Source of the DNA: Beta vulgaris subsp. vulgaris
Taxonomy: Eukaryota > Streptophyta > Magnoliopsida > Caryophyllales > Amaranthaceae
Direction of reading: 5' to 3'
Length of the DNA: 64,000 nt
Assembly: GCF_026745355.1 (NCBI RefSeq)
Contig: NC_079206.1
Location: 32,800,653 to 32,864,652, forward strand
Positions 1-10,564 of this stretch are shown here, one piece after another. Position 1 is the stretch's first letter. Each line of letters begins with the position of its first letter. The translations under genes were made by a program, and so were the position numbers. The notes beneath the pieces are model-generated. The model was not told the DNA's origin, searched no databases, and saw only the letters and a list, made by a program, of their open reading frames with translations.

Positions 1-74
1 CTTCCTTATACTACGTTTGTGTAGGGTAGTATTGATTTATTTGCGCGTTAGCCGATACGACTTAGGCTTCGCCA
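1..74 (+). repeat. LTR A (3' end only) of Athila-like retrotransposon array
   Basis: These bases match the last 74 bases of the complete LTRs at 4202-5503, 14594-15896 and 30042-31303. The LTR ends in CGCCA, and the primer-binding site follows after four bases. The rest of this LTR, and any further units, lie to the left of the window. Confidence 0.9.
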
Positions 75-78
75 AATT

Positions 79-96
79 TGGCGCCGTTGCCGGGGA
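79..96 (+). promoter_or_regulatory. Primer-binding site, tRNA-Asp type (unit A)
   Basis: TGGCGCCGTTGCCGGGGA lies four bases after the LTR end. It is complementary to the 3' end of plant tRNA-Asp, the primer typical of Athila-lineage Ty3/gypsy retrotransposons. The same site recurs at 5508, 10481 and 15901. Confidence 0.88.
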
Positions 97-161
97 GGGC
101 AGCGTGTTTGGGTGGTTTATTTGTGTGTTTGTTTCTGATTATTGGTGTGTGAACCCGTCTT

Positions 162-2451
162 ATGGTTCACACCCGTGCTTCTCATATTGGATCTTTGTTG
201 CTTGATTCAGAGATCGAAAGAACACTTTATAGGTTGAGGAAGGAGATTCAGGGTCATTTCCGTGAGTTACCTTTCTACATTGAAGTTGAGGAAGAAGAGA
301 TGCCGCCTAGAGCTGATCCGACATTGAGGGAGCTTTCTGCACCTAATCTGGACCAGGCACCATTGGCCATTCAATATCCAGAGTTTGGGGAGAATGTTAC
401 TTTTTGAGCGTGAAGTCGGGTCTTGTTCATTTACTGCCAAGCTTCCATGGTTTAAATGGGGAAGATCCAATCAAACATCTTGTGGAATTCCATGTTGTTT
501 GTACGAGTATGCAGCCAAGGGGTGTTACGGAGGATCAAATCAAACTTAGGGCCTTTCCTTTTTCATTGAAGGATAAGGCTAATGATTGGTTTATCATCTA
601 AGCCCCAACAATATCAACACATGGAGGGGGATGAAGCAAGCTTTCTTGGAGAAGTTCTTTCCTTCAAGCAAGTTGAATGAGCTTAAGAGGGCCATTAGCA
701 ACATTGAGCAAGGTTATGATGAGATTCTTTATGATTACTTAGAGAGGTTTAAGAGGCTCGTTGCTTGTTGTCCCTACCATGGTTTTGCCGAGAAGGATCT
801 TGTGTTATACTTAGTTGGTGGGCTCCTTCCGGATGAGAGAAGGATGGTGAATGCTGCTTGTGGGGTAACATTGATAACAAGACCCCACAACAAGCCATGG
901 AGCTCATAAGTGAGTTTGTTGAGAGTTCCCGCACTTATTCTAAAAGAAATACCACTCGGGGAGTGAAAGCGGCAAGTTCTACATCATCTTTGGAGTCGGA
1001 GGTATCCGACCTTAAGGGAATGTTCCGGCAATTTTTGGTGGGTGGTAATCAACAACAAGTGAAGGCTTGTGGTATTTGTTCCAACACCGGCCATCCGACC
1101 GATTCTTGTCCAACTTTGCAAGAGGAAACCCGAGAGGTGAATGTCGTGGGATATCAAGGGCAAAGGAAGTATGATCCTTTCTCAAACTCTTACAATCCCG
1201 GATGGAGAGATCATCCGGCCTTTAGTTACAAGCAAGGGAATCTAACCACCCAAGGAAATCCGAATTTTCAACAAGGTAATCACCCTCCTCCTCACATGCC
1301 ACCATATCAAGCTCAAGGGAAATCCTCTAGCTCCAACTCAATGTCTACCGAGGATATGATCAAGGCATTGGCTCAAAATGTGACTACTATGCAGTCCCAC
1401 ATGGTGCAATTTCAACAGGAGACAAGGTCTAGCATTCACAATTTGGAAACACAGGTGGGCCAAATGTCTAGTATTGTGAATAAACGTGAGGCACAAAGTT
1501 CGGGGAAGCTACCATCTCAAACCGAGGTGAATCCCAAGAGGAATGTGAGTGCCATGACTTTGAGGAGTAGCAAAGAGTTGATTAATCAAGAGCCCGGCAA
1601 GAGCAAAGTTGTGGAGGAGATTGTAACCAAGGAAGAGAGGTGGAGGTTTAGTCCATCAAAAGAAGCTGAAAAATTGGTGAGTCCTAGCTCTCACCAAGAG
1701 GTAAAATCTTTTCCGGATTTCAAACTGGTACCCCCATTCCCGAAGCATTAAAGGACAATCGTAAGCTTGAATCTTCTAAGGATATTTATGAAACTTTAGT
1801 CAATGTGTCGTAAATATTCCTTTGTTAAAATTGATAAAAGATGTGCCTTTGTATGCTAAGTGGTTGAAGGAAATTTGTTCCATCAAAAAGAAGAAAAATT
1901 TAAAAGGGAAGAAAAAGGTGAAGGTTAGTGAACATGTTTCCGCCGTTTTTCAAAAGAGAATGCCTAAAAAATGCAATGATCCGGGCATGTTCACTATACC
2001 TATAACCCTTGGTGACACAAAGATTGATAGGGCTATGCTAGATTTGGGAGCCTCCATTAATGTGCTTCCTTATTCCTTATATGAGTCCGTAGAACTTGGT
2101 GAATTGCTTCCTACTAATGTTGTCATATAATTAGCGGATCGGTCCATTTCCATTCCTAGAGGTGTATTGAAAGTTGTTCTAGTGGAAGTTGATACGATGA
2201 CTTTTCCTGCTGATTTTTATGTAATTAACATGGAGCATGATAGGCATTCCGCCACTATTCTTTTAGGGAGGCCGTTCTTAAAGATGGCTAATGCTAGGAT
2301 TGATTGTGGCACTGGTTCTTTGACCATGCAGTTTGATGGTCAAAACGTTGAGTTTAAAATGCATGATGCCATGGGATGTAAAGAGGATCACTCTATCTAT
2401 TCTATTGATGTGGTTAAGCCGAGTGTTCATGATGTGTTCGATGTGAGGTAA
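162..2451 (+). pseudogene. gag-protease of array unit A, frameshifted
   Basis: Decayed gag-protease reading frame of an Athila-like element. It begins at an ATG (MVHTRASHIG) and shifts frame near 405, 595 and 880, with more breaks near 1640-1820 and a stop at about 2130. The gag capsid domain (LLPSFHGLNGEDPIKHL and following) is at about 420-880. A CCHC zinc knuckle (CGICSNTGHPTDSC) is at about 1066-1110. The retroviral-type aspartic protease has the Athila-style DLGAS active site at about 2040, a flap region, and the ILLGRPFL motif near 2255-2275. No reverse transcriptase, RNase H or integrase follows, so the element depends on enzymes made elsewhere. Several frameshifts show that this copy cannot make a complete product. 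Confidence 0.88.
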
Positions 2452-4201
2452 AACTTTTGTGCTTGCATGATGTCGAGCTTCCGACTTTAAGCTAAGCGCT
2501 TCTCGGGAGGCAACCCGTGTTTTGTATATATTTTATTTGGAGTTAAGTTGTTATGTTTTGTTTTGTGTGTTTTGGTGTTTTGGTTTTTGTAGGAGAACCT
2601 TTGAAGCAAAACAACAGAGTTGGAAGGGGTGGGTTTCATCACCACTCCCTTCGAATTTAAAAGAGAAAAAAAAAAGGGCCGAGAGCAACTCCGCGACTTC
2701 ACCGCGGGCGCGGAACCCTTCCGCGGGTGCGGTCATTTTCTCCGCGGTCGCGGAGCCGCGTATTTCCGCCAGGTAAGTTTTTTCTTCGCCCTTTTCTCTT
2801 CCTTCCTCCTTCCTTCATTTTCGACCCTCTCTCTCTCTTTTCTCACAACTACTCATCCCCTTACGCCTCCCTTCAATCCTTCACTCAAATTCCTCTCTTT
2901 CACTCATTCAATCCTTTTTTCGCTCTCTCATATCATTCCCACTCAATCATCTTCAAAATCTCAACTTTTCTTTTCTTTTTACAAAATCCATTGAAAACCC
3001 TAAAATTTGGGGGCTTTTGATTCTTGGAGTTGGTAGGCAATTAAGCAGCAGTGGAGTGCACTTGGGGTGTTGTTCTTACTTGGTTAGTCAATCAATCGTA
3101 TTGTTCTTCCTTCTATGAGGTAAACTTGAACTTTTCATACTCTAATTTGAAAGTTCCCTTGATTAAGAGTTGTGGTTGGTTGATTATTTTTCTTGTGGTG
3201 AGTTGTTGTGATTGGGAGTTGTGGATAATCACTTGTTGTGTTTGTGGTTACTTATTGTGTTGAGAACTTGTTGTGGTGAAATTTTAAGTTTGGAGTTGGA
3301 GGAGTTTCTTGTGTAGTGTGGAAGGAGTTGTATTGTGTGGTTTGCTCTTGTTGCCTATTGCTTATGGTGGTTACTAGAGGTTCTCGTCTCCCTATTGCTA
3401 ATTATTTTCATATTTTACACATTGAGGACAATGTGTCCTTCAAGCATGGGGGAGTGAGATGTGGTTGATATGTATATTTCCTTTAATAAAAAAAAACGAA
3501 AAAAAAAGAAAAAATGATGAAAAGAAATGAAAAAAAATTGATGAAAAAACAACAAAAAAAGAGAGATGAAAATAAAAATGATGATGAGTGGCTAAGTGAA
3601 AACCCGGAAGGGCGCCTAGGCAAAAGGAGAGGACTCTAGTGTCATTTATTTTTCGGAGTGGTGGCATATGAAGGGTGTTTCAAGCGGCGTTTGGGTAGGT
3701 CACTCATTGTTGAACTAAGGAGGTTGTGGTTTAGATGGTGGTAGGTTAGAAAGCCTCTTGTTTTTCATCTTGGAGCCATTAGGGGAGTCGGAGGTCGTTT
3801 TAAGAGGTAAGCTCTTGGTTTGATGGTGTTATTTCGAACCAAGGCTGTGTTTTGAGGGAGTAGTGTGTGAGTTGAACTTGGGGGATCTAGGACATGTTAG
3901 CTCCCTTGCTCTTTGGTTTGTGTGCAGTTAGCTTGGGTGTGTTGAGGTCATTTCCACCCCCAAGTCAACTATCCTTGTGGATTGTGGAGTGATAAGATGG
4001 CTAGAGTTTTGGTGCGTTGAGATTACTTCCGCCCAAACTTTAGCTAGTTGCGATTCATCATTCATTCGCTTTTGATTGGAGTAATGGTGTTAGGTTTGGA
4101 TTTTCTGTGAATTTCTCCATGCTTTTCTTGATAGACCTTGGAGATAGATAGGAGTTAGGATTTTACTCGAGGACGAGTAAAGCTCTAAGCATGGGGGAAT
4201 T
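2452..4201 (+). other. Non-coding 3' internal region of unit A
   Basis: About 1.75 kb with no credible coding frame, where an autonomous element would have pol. In order it holds: an AGCGCTTCTCGGGAGGCAAC motif at about 2494; a GC-rich CCGCGG cassette (2690-2765); a splice-donor-like CAGGTAAGT at 2771; a long CT-rich leader-like tract (2775-3000) ending in AAACCCTAAAATTTGGGG; an A-rich tract (3487-3580); an internal polypurine-like GCATGGGGGAG (3444-3456); and the terminal polypurine tract GCATGGGGGAAT just before the next LTR. Confidence 0.75.
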
Positions 4202-5503
4202 TGATATGCAATGTTTATATGGCATTCCTGGCACTTTTTCACTACTTACTAATGGGATTTGACACAAGTTTTGTAATGATATTGATCTTTTTCTCTACTA
4301 TGTTGTAATTTGCTCTTTTGAATCATTTGAGCTCATTTGTGTTGGAGAAAGTTCAAGTTGGAAAGTTAGCATGTCGAAGAAACTCTTTGAAGAGTTATCA
4401 TAGTGAAGCAAGGAAGTGAAATGCGTGCTTCATGAGTATTTTTACTATGACTAAGTCCTTTAAGCATGGGAGATGAGAAACTACGGGCAACCTCCGTGGT
4501 CGCGGGATAATTCAATGCGGCCGCGACGAATTTTGGCAGAAAACTACCGTGAGCATCTCCGCGACTTCACCGCGGTCGCGGACCCCTCCGCGGTCGCGGT
4601 GCTTTCCTCCGTGGTCGCGGAGCCATGTAACAAGGATTTCGACTTTTCGTCTTCCCCTGTTTTGCTGATTAAAAGAACATTTCGTCTTTTGTGTTTAGGA
4701 TCGTTTTTCATCTGTTTTAGAGAGGATTTCGAAATAAAAATTGTAATCCTTTATATTATGGAGAGCTAATCTTCCATCTTAGTGTATCAATCGAATCAAC
4801 CATTTTAATCAACTTGTGAGTTCAATTCTTCCTTTAAATTGCTTGAATGTTGATGATTCTTCATGTTCTTCATGTTTGATTGTTTTTGTGCTTAAGTTAA
4901 CTTGATCAATTAACTTTTTGCTTATTACAATCTCTACAATCTAGATAATTGTCTGCTTTGAGATTATCTAGGGTTTGTAGTTTATGCCCAATTATCGCAC
5001 GCTCGTGGATGATTGAGTATAAGAAGAATCATTATATAATTTCGCATTTGACCGCTTGTGTGAATGCTAGATTATCCTATTGAAATCTCCCTAGTTGTTA
5101 TCTAATTGCTTAATTAAACCTATAACGCTCGGGCTAGGTTGTTACGCCATTAAGGGTCATATTAGAGCGCTCACTTAGTCTTACCACTACGTTAGGGGAG
5201 ATTGAATCTTATGGTTCACAATAGGGCGTTCAAGTAACTTAGGTGTTGAATTGTTCAATGATCAAGGGTTGAATTGGTTGTGAAGATTGATTGCCAAGTT
5301 CTCGTTTATTATTTGATTTTCCTTGTTTATGCTTTATTTGTTAAAATTTCATTCCTCAAAACCCCCCCATTGTTACTTAGCACACGTTTAATCAATCCAA
5401 ACCTACCTTCTCCGTGGATTCGAACCTTACTTCCTTATACTACGTTTGTGTAGGGTAGTATTGATTTATTTGCGCGTTAGCCGATACGACTTAGGCTTCG
5501 CCA
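4202..5503 (+). repeat. LTR B of the array (complete, 1302 bp)
   Basis: The LTR starts TGATATG after the polypurine tract and ends CGCCA before the next tRNA-Asp primer site. It serves as the 3' LTR of unit A and the 5' LTR of unit B. It has a GC-rich CCGCGG/GGTCGCGG cassette (about 4484-4626) followed by AATAAAAATTG and a TATA-like TTTATATTATGG near 4750, which may mark the promoter and polyadenylation area. It is very similar to LTRs D and E. Confidence 0.9.
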
Positions 5504-5507
5504 AATT

Positions 5508-5525
5508 TGGCGCCGTTGCTGGGGA
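5508..5525 (+). promoter_or_regulatory. Primer-binding site, tRNA-Asp type (unit B)
   Basis: Same site as in the other units, with one C-to-T change (GTTGCT instead of GTTGCC). Confidence 0.82.
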
Positions 5526-5590
5526 GGGCAGCGTGTTTGGGTTGTTTATTTGTGTGTTTGTTTCTGACTATTGGTGTGTGAACCCGTCTT

Positions 5591-7843
5591 ATGGTTCACA
5601 CCCGTGCTTCTCATATTGGATCTTTGTTGCTTGATTCAGAGATCGAAAGGACACTTTATAGGTTGAGAAGGAGATTCGGGGTCATTTCCGTGAGTTACCT
5701 TTCTACATTGAAGTTGAGGAAGAAGAGATGCCGCCTAGAGCTGATCCGACATTGAGGGAGCTTTCTGCTCCTAATCTGCACCAGGCACCATTGGCCATTC
5801 AATATCCAGAGTTTGGGGAGAATGTTACTTTTGAGCTGAAGTCGGGTCTTGTTCATTTACTCCAAGCTTCCATGGTTTAAATGGGGAAGATCCAATCAAA
5901 CATCTTGCGGAATTCCATGCTGTTTGTACTAGTATGCAGCCAAGGGGTGTACGGAGGATCAAATCAAACTGGGCCTTTCCTTTTCCTTGAAGGATAAGGC
6001 TAATGATTGGTTCTATCATCTAAGCCCCAACAGTATCAACACATGGAGGGGGATGAAGCAAGCTTTCTTGGAGAAGTTCTTTCCTTCAAGCAAGTTGAAT
6101 GAGCTTAAGAGGGCCATTAGCAACATTGAGCAAGGTTATGATGAGATCCTTTATGACTACTTAGAGAGGTTTAAGAGGCTCGTTGCTTGTTGTCCCTACA
6201 TGGTTTTGCCGAGAAGGATCTTGTGTTATACTTAGTTGGTGGGCTCCTTCCGGATGAGAGAAGGATGGTGAATGCTCTTGTGGGGGTAACATTGATAACA
6301 AGACCCACAACAAGCATGGAGCTCATAAGTGAGTTTGCTGAGAGTTCCCGCACTTATTCTAAGAGAAATACCACCGGGGAGTTAAAGCGGCAAGTTCTAA
6401 TCATCTTTGGAGTCGGAGGTGTCCGACCTTAAGGGATGTTCCGGCAATTTTTGGTGGGTGGAATCAACAACAAGTGAAGGCTTGTGGTATTTGTTCCAAC
6501 ACCGCCTACCGACGATTCTTGTCCACTTTGCAAGAGGAAACCCGAGAGGTGAATGCCGTGGGATATCAAGGGAAAGGAAGTATGATCCATTCTCAAACTC
6601 TTACAATCCCGGATGGAGAGATCATCCGGCCTTAGTTACAAGCAAGGGAATCCAACTCCCAAGGAAATCGAATTTTCAACAAGGTATCACCCTCCTCCTA
6701 CATGCACCATATCAAGCTCAAGGGAAATCCTCTAGCTCCAACTCAATGTCACCGAGGATATGATCAAGGCTTGGCTCAAAATGTGACTACTATGCAGTCC
6801 AACATGGTGCAATTTCAACAGGACAAGGTCTAGCATTCACAATTTGGAAACACAAGTGGGCCAAATGTCTAGTGTCGTGAATAAACTGAGGCCAAAGTTC
6901 GGGGAAGCTACCATCTCAAACCGAGGTGAATCCAAGAGGAATGTGAGTGCCATGACTTTAGGAGTGGCAAAGAGGTTATTAACAGAGCCCGCAAGAGCAA
7001 GATTGTGGAGGAGATTGTAACAAGGAAGAGGAGGTGGAGGTTCTAGTCCCATCAAAAGAAGCTTAAAATTGGTGAGTCCTAGCTCTCACCAAGAGGGTAA
7101 ATATTTTCCGGATTTCAAACCGGTACCCCAATTCCCGAAGCATTAAAGGACAATCGTAAGCTTGAATCTTCTAAGGATATTTATGAAACATTTAGTCAAT
7201 GTGTCGTAAATATTCTTTGTTAAAATTGATAAAAGATGTGCCTTTGTATGCTAAGTGGTTGAAGGAAATTTGTTCCATCAAAAAAAAGAAAAATTTAAAA
7301 GGGAAGCAAAAGGTGAAGGTTAGTGAACATGTTTCGCCTTTTTCAAAAGAGAATGCCTAAAAAATGCAATGATCCGGGCATGTTCACTATACCTATAACC
7401 CTTGGTGACACAAAGATTGATAGGGCTATGTTAGATTTGGGAGCCTCCATTAATGTGCTTCCTTATTCCTTATATGAGTCCGTAGAACTTGGTGAATTGC
7501 TTCCTACTAATGTTGTCATACAATTAGCGGATCGGTCCACTTCCATTCCTAGAGGTGTATTGAAAGATGTTCTAGTGGAAGTTGATAAGATGACTTTTCC
7601 TGCTGATTTTTATGTAATTAACATGGAGCATGATAGGCATTCCGCCCCTATTCTTTTAGGGAGGCCGTTCTTGAAACGGCTAATGCTAGGATTGATTGTG
7701 GCACCGGTTCTTTGACCATGCAGTTTGATGGTCAAAACGTTGAGTTTAAAATGCATGATGCCATGGGATGTAAAGAGGATCACTCTATCTATTTTATTGA
7801 TGTGGTTAAGCCGAGTGTTCATGATGTGTTCGATGTGAGGTAA
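5591..7843 (+). pseudogene. gag-protease of array unit B, heavily frameshifted
   Basis: The most damaged of the four gag-protease copies. Single-base deletions are spread along the whole gag part. Examples are the missing base in GAGAAGGAG near 5668, in TACTCCAAGC near 5860, and many between 6190 and 7080. Capsid-domain, zinc-knuckle (near 6480) and protease (DLGAS near 7435, ILLGRPFL near 7650) segments are each recognisable but lie in different frames. The protease stretch at 7323-7700 is the longest intact part. Like its neighbours it lacks all pol enzymes except protease. The dense one-base losses could be genuine decay, or could partly be assembly or read errors in a near-identical tandem array. 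Confidence 0.85.
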
Positions 7844-9575
7844 AACTTTTGTGCTTCATGATGTCGAGCTTTCGACTTTAAACTAAGCGCTTCTCGGAAG
7901 GCAACCCGTGTTTTGTATATATTTATTTGGAGTAATTTGTTATGTTTTGTTTTTGTGTGTTTTGGTGTTTGGTTTTTGTAGGAGAACCTTTGAAGCAAAA
8001 CAAGAGAGCTGGAAGGGGTGGATTTCATCACCACTCCCTTCGAATTTAAAAGAGAAAAAAAAAAGGGCCGAGAGCAACTCCGCGACTTCACCGCGGGCGC
8101 GGTCATTTTCTCCGCGGTCGCGGAGCCGCGTATTTCCGCCAGGTAAGTTTTTTTCTTCGCCCTTTTCTCTTCCTTCCTCCTTCCTTCATTTTCGACCCTC
8201 TCTCTCTCTTTTCTCACAACTACTCATCCCCTTACGCCTCCCTTCAATTCCTTCACTCAAATTCCTCTCTTTCACTCATTCAATCCCTTTTTCTCACTCT
8301 CTCATATCATTCCCCACTCAATCATCTTCAAAATCTACACTTTTCTTTTCTTTTTACAAAATCCATTGAAAACCCTAAAATTTGGGGGCTTTTGATTCTT
8401 GGAGTTGGTAGGCAATTAAGGAGTAGTGGAGTGCACTTGGGGTGTTGTTCTTACTTGGTTATTCAATCAATCGCATTGTTCATCCTTCTTTGAGGTAAAC
8501 TTGAACTTTTCATACTCTAATTTGAAAGTTCCCTTGATTAAGAGTTGTGTTTGGTTGATTATTTTTCTTGTGGTGAGTTGTTGTGATTGAGAGTTGTGGA
8601 TAATCACTTGTTGTGTTTGTGGTTACTTATTGTGTTGAGAACTTGTTGTGGTGAAATTTTAAGTTTGGAGTTGGAGGAGTTTCTTGTGTAGTGTGGAAGG
8701 AGTTGTATTGTGTGGTTTGCTCTTGTTGCCTATTGCTTATGGTGGTTACTAGAGGTTCTCGTCTCCCTATTGCTAATTATTTTCATATTTTACACATTGA
8801 GGACAATGTGTCCTTCAAACATGGGGGAGTGAGATGTGGTTGATGTGTATATTTCCTTTAATGAGAAAAAAAAACGAAAAAAAAAATGATGAAAAGAAAT
8901 GAAAAAAAAATTGATGAAAAAACAACAAAAAAATGAGAGATGAAAAAAAAAATGATGATGAGTGGCTAGGTGAAAACCCGGAAGGGCGCCTAGGCAAAAG
9001 GAGAGGACTCTAGTGTCATTTATTTTTCGGAGTGGTGGCATATGAAGGGTGTTTGAAGCGGCGTTTGGGTAGGTCACTCATTGTTGAAATAAGGAGGTTG
9101 TGGTTTAGATGGTGGTAGGTTAGAAAGCCTCTTGTTTTTCATCTTGGAGCCATAAGGGGAGTCGGAGGTTGTTTTAAGAGGTAAGCTCTTGGTTTGATGG
9201 TGTTATTTCGAACCAAGTCTTTGTTTTGAGGGAGTAGTGTGTGAGTTGAGCTTGGGGGATCTAGGACATGTTAGCTCCCTTGCTCTTTGGTTTGTGTGCA
9301 GTTAGCTTGGGTGTGTTGAGGTCATTTCCACCCCCAAGTCAACTATCCTTGTGGATTGTGGAGTGATAAGATGGCTAGAGTTTTGGTACGTTGAGATTAC
9401 TTCCGCCCAAACTTTAGCTAGTTGCGATTCATCATTCATTCGCTTTTGATTGGAGTAATGGTGTTAGGTTTGGATTTTCTGTGAATTTCTCCATGCTTTT
9501 CTTGATAGACCTTGGAGATAGATAGGAGTTAGGATTTTACTCGAGGACGAGTAAAGCTCTAAGCATGGGGGAATT
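7844..9575 (+). other. Non-coding 3' internal region of unit B
   Basis: Same layout as in unit A. The GC-rich cassette (about 8080-8133) is shorter, with only one CCGCGGGCGCGG copy. CT-rich leader, A-rich tract, internal ATGGGGGAG (about 8821) and terminal polypurine tract (about 9563-9575) are all present. No coding frame is credible. Confidence 0.72.
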
Positions 9576-10476
9576 TGATATGCAATGTTTATATGGCATT
9601 CTGGCACTTTTTCACTACTTACTAATGGGATTTGACACAAGTTTTGTAATGATATTGATCTTTTTCTCTACTATGTTGTAATTTGCTCTTTTGAATCATT
9701 TGAGCTCATTTGTGTTGGAGAAAGTTCAAGTTGGAAAGTTAATCTTCCATCTTAGTGTATCAATCGAATCAACCATTTTAATCAACTTGTGAGTTCAATT
9801 CTTCCTTTAAATTGCTTGAATGTTGATGATTCTTCATGTTCTTCATGTTTGATTGTTTTTGTGCTTAAGTTAACTTGATCAATTAACTTTTTGCTTATTA
9901 CAATCTCTACTATCTAGATAATTGTCTGCTTTGAGATTATCTAGGGTTTGTAGTTTATGCCCAATTATCGCACGCTCGTGGATGATTGAGTATAAGAAGA
10001 ATCATTATATAATTTCACATTTGACCGCTTGTGTGAATGCTAGATTAACCTATTGAAATCTCCCTAGTTGTTATCTAATTGCTTAATTAAAACTAGAACG
10101 CTCGGGCTAGGTTGTTACGCCATTAAGGGTCAGATTAGAGCGCTCGCTTAGTCTTACCACTACGTTAGGGGAGATTGAATCTTATGATTCACAATAGGGC
10201 GTTCAAATAACTTAGGTGTTGAATTGTTCAATGATCAAGGGTTGAATTGGTTGTGAAGATTGATTGCCAAGTTCTCGTTTATTATTTGATTTTCCTTGTT
10301 TATGCTTTATTTGTTAAAATTTCATTCCTCAAAACCCCCCCATTGTTACTTAGCACACGTTTAATCAAACCAAACCTACCTTCTCCGTGGATTCGACCCT
10401 TACTTTCTTATACTACGTTTGTGTAGGGTAGTATTGATTTATTTGCGCGTTAGCCGATACGACTTAGGCTTCGCCA
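9576..10476 (+). repeat. LTR C of the array (901 bp, internally deleted)
   Basis: Starts TGATATG and ends CGCCA like the other LTRs but lacks 400 bp. The junction is at about 9741, where AAAGTTA joins directly to ATCTTCC. Compared with LTR B, bases 4369-4768 are missing, including the whole GC-rich cassette and the TATA-like sequence. The break points share only TA, as expected for end-joining or slippage. Confidence 0.9.
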
Positions 10477-10480
10477 AATT

Positions 10481-10498
10481 TGGCGCCGTTGCCGGGGA
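10481..10498 (+). promoter_or_regulatory. Primer-binding site, tRNA-Asp type (unit C)
   Basis: An exact copy of the tRNA-Asp complementary site, four bases after LTR C. Confidence 0.88.
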
Positions 10499-10564
10499 GG
10501 GCAGCGTGTTTGGGTTGTTTTATTTGTGTGTTTATTTCTGATTATTGGTGTGTGAACCCGTCTT

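Noticed and set aside
2620..3020. Frames rich in Ser, Phe and Leu after the GC cassette in all four units
   Set aside because: They are translations of a CT-rich non-coding leader. Lengths and frames differ between units.
3440..3667. Minus-strand Phe- and His-rich frames over the A-rich tract, also near 8790, 13874 and 29256
   Set aside because: They come from reading poly-A/GA DNA backwards and have no conserved start or protein resemblance.
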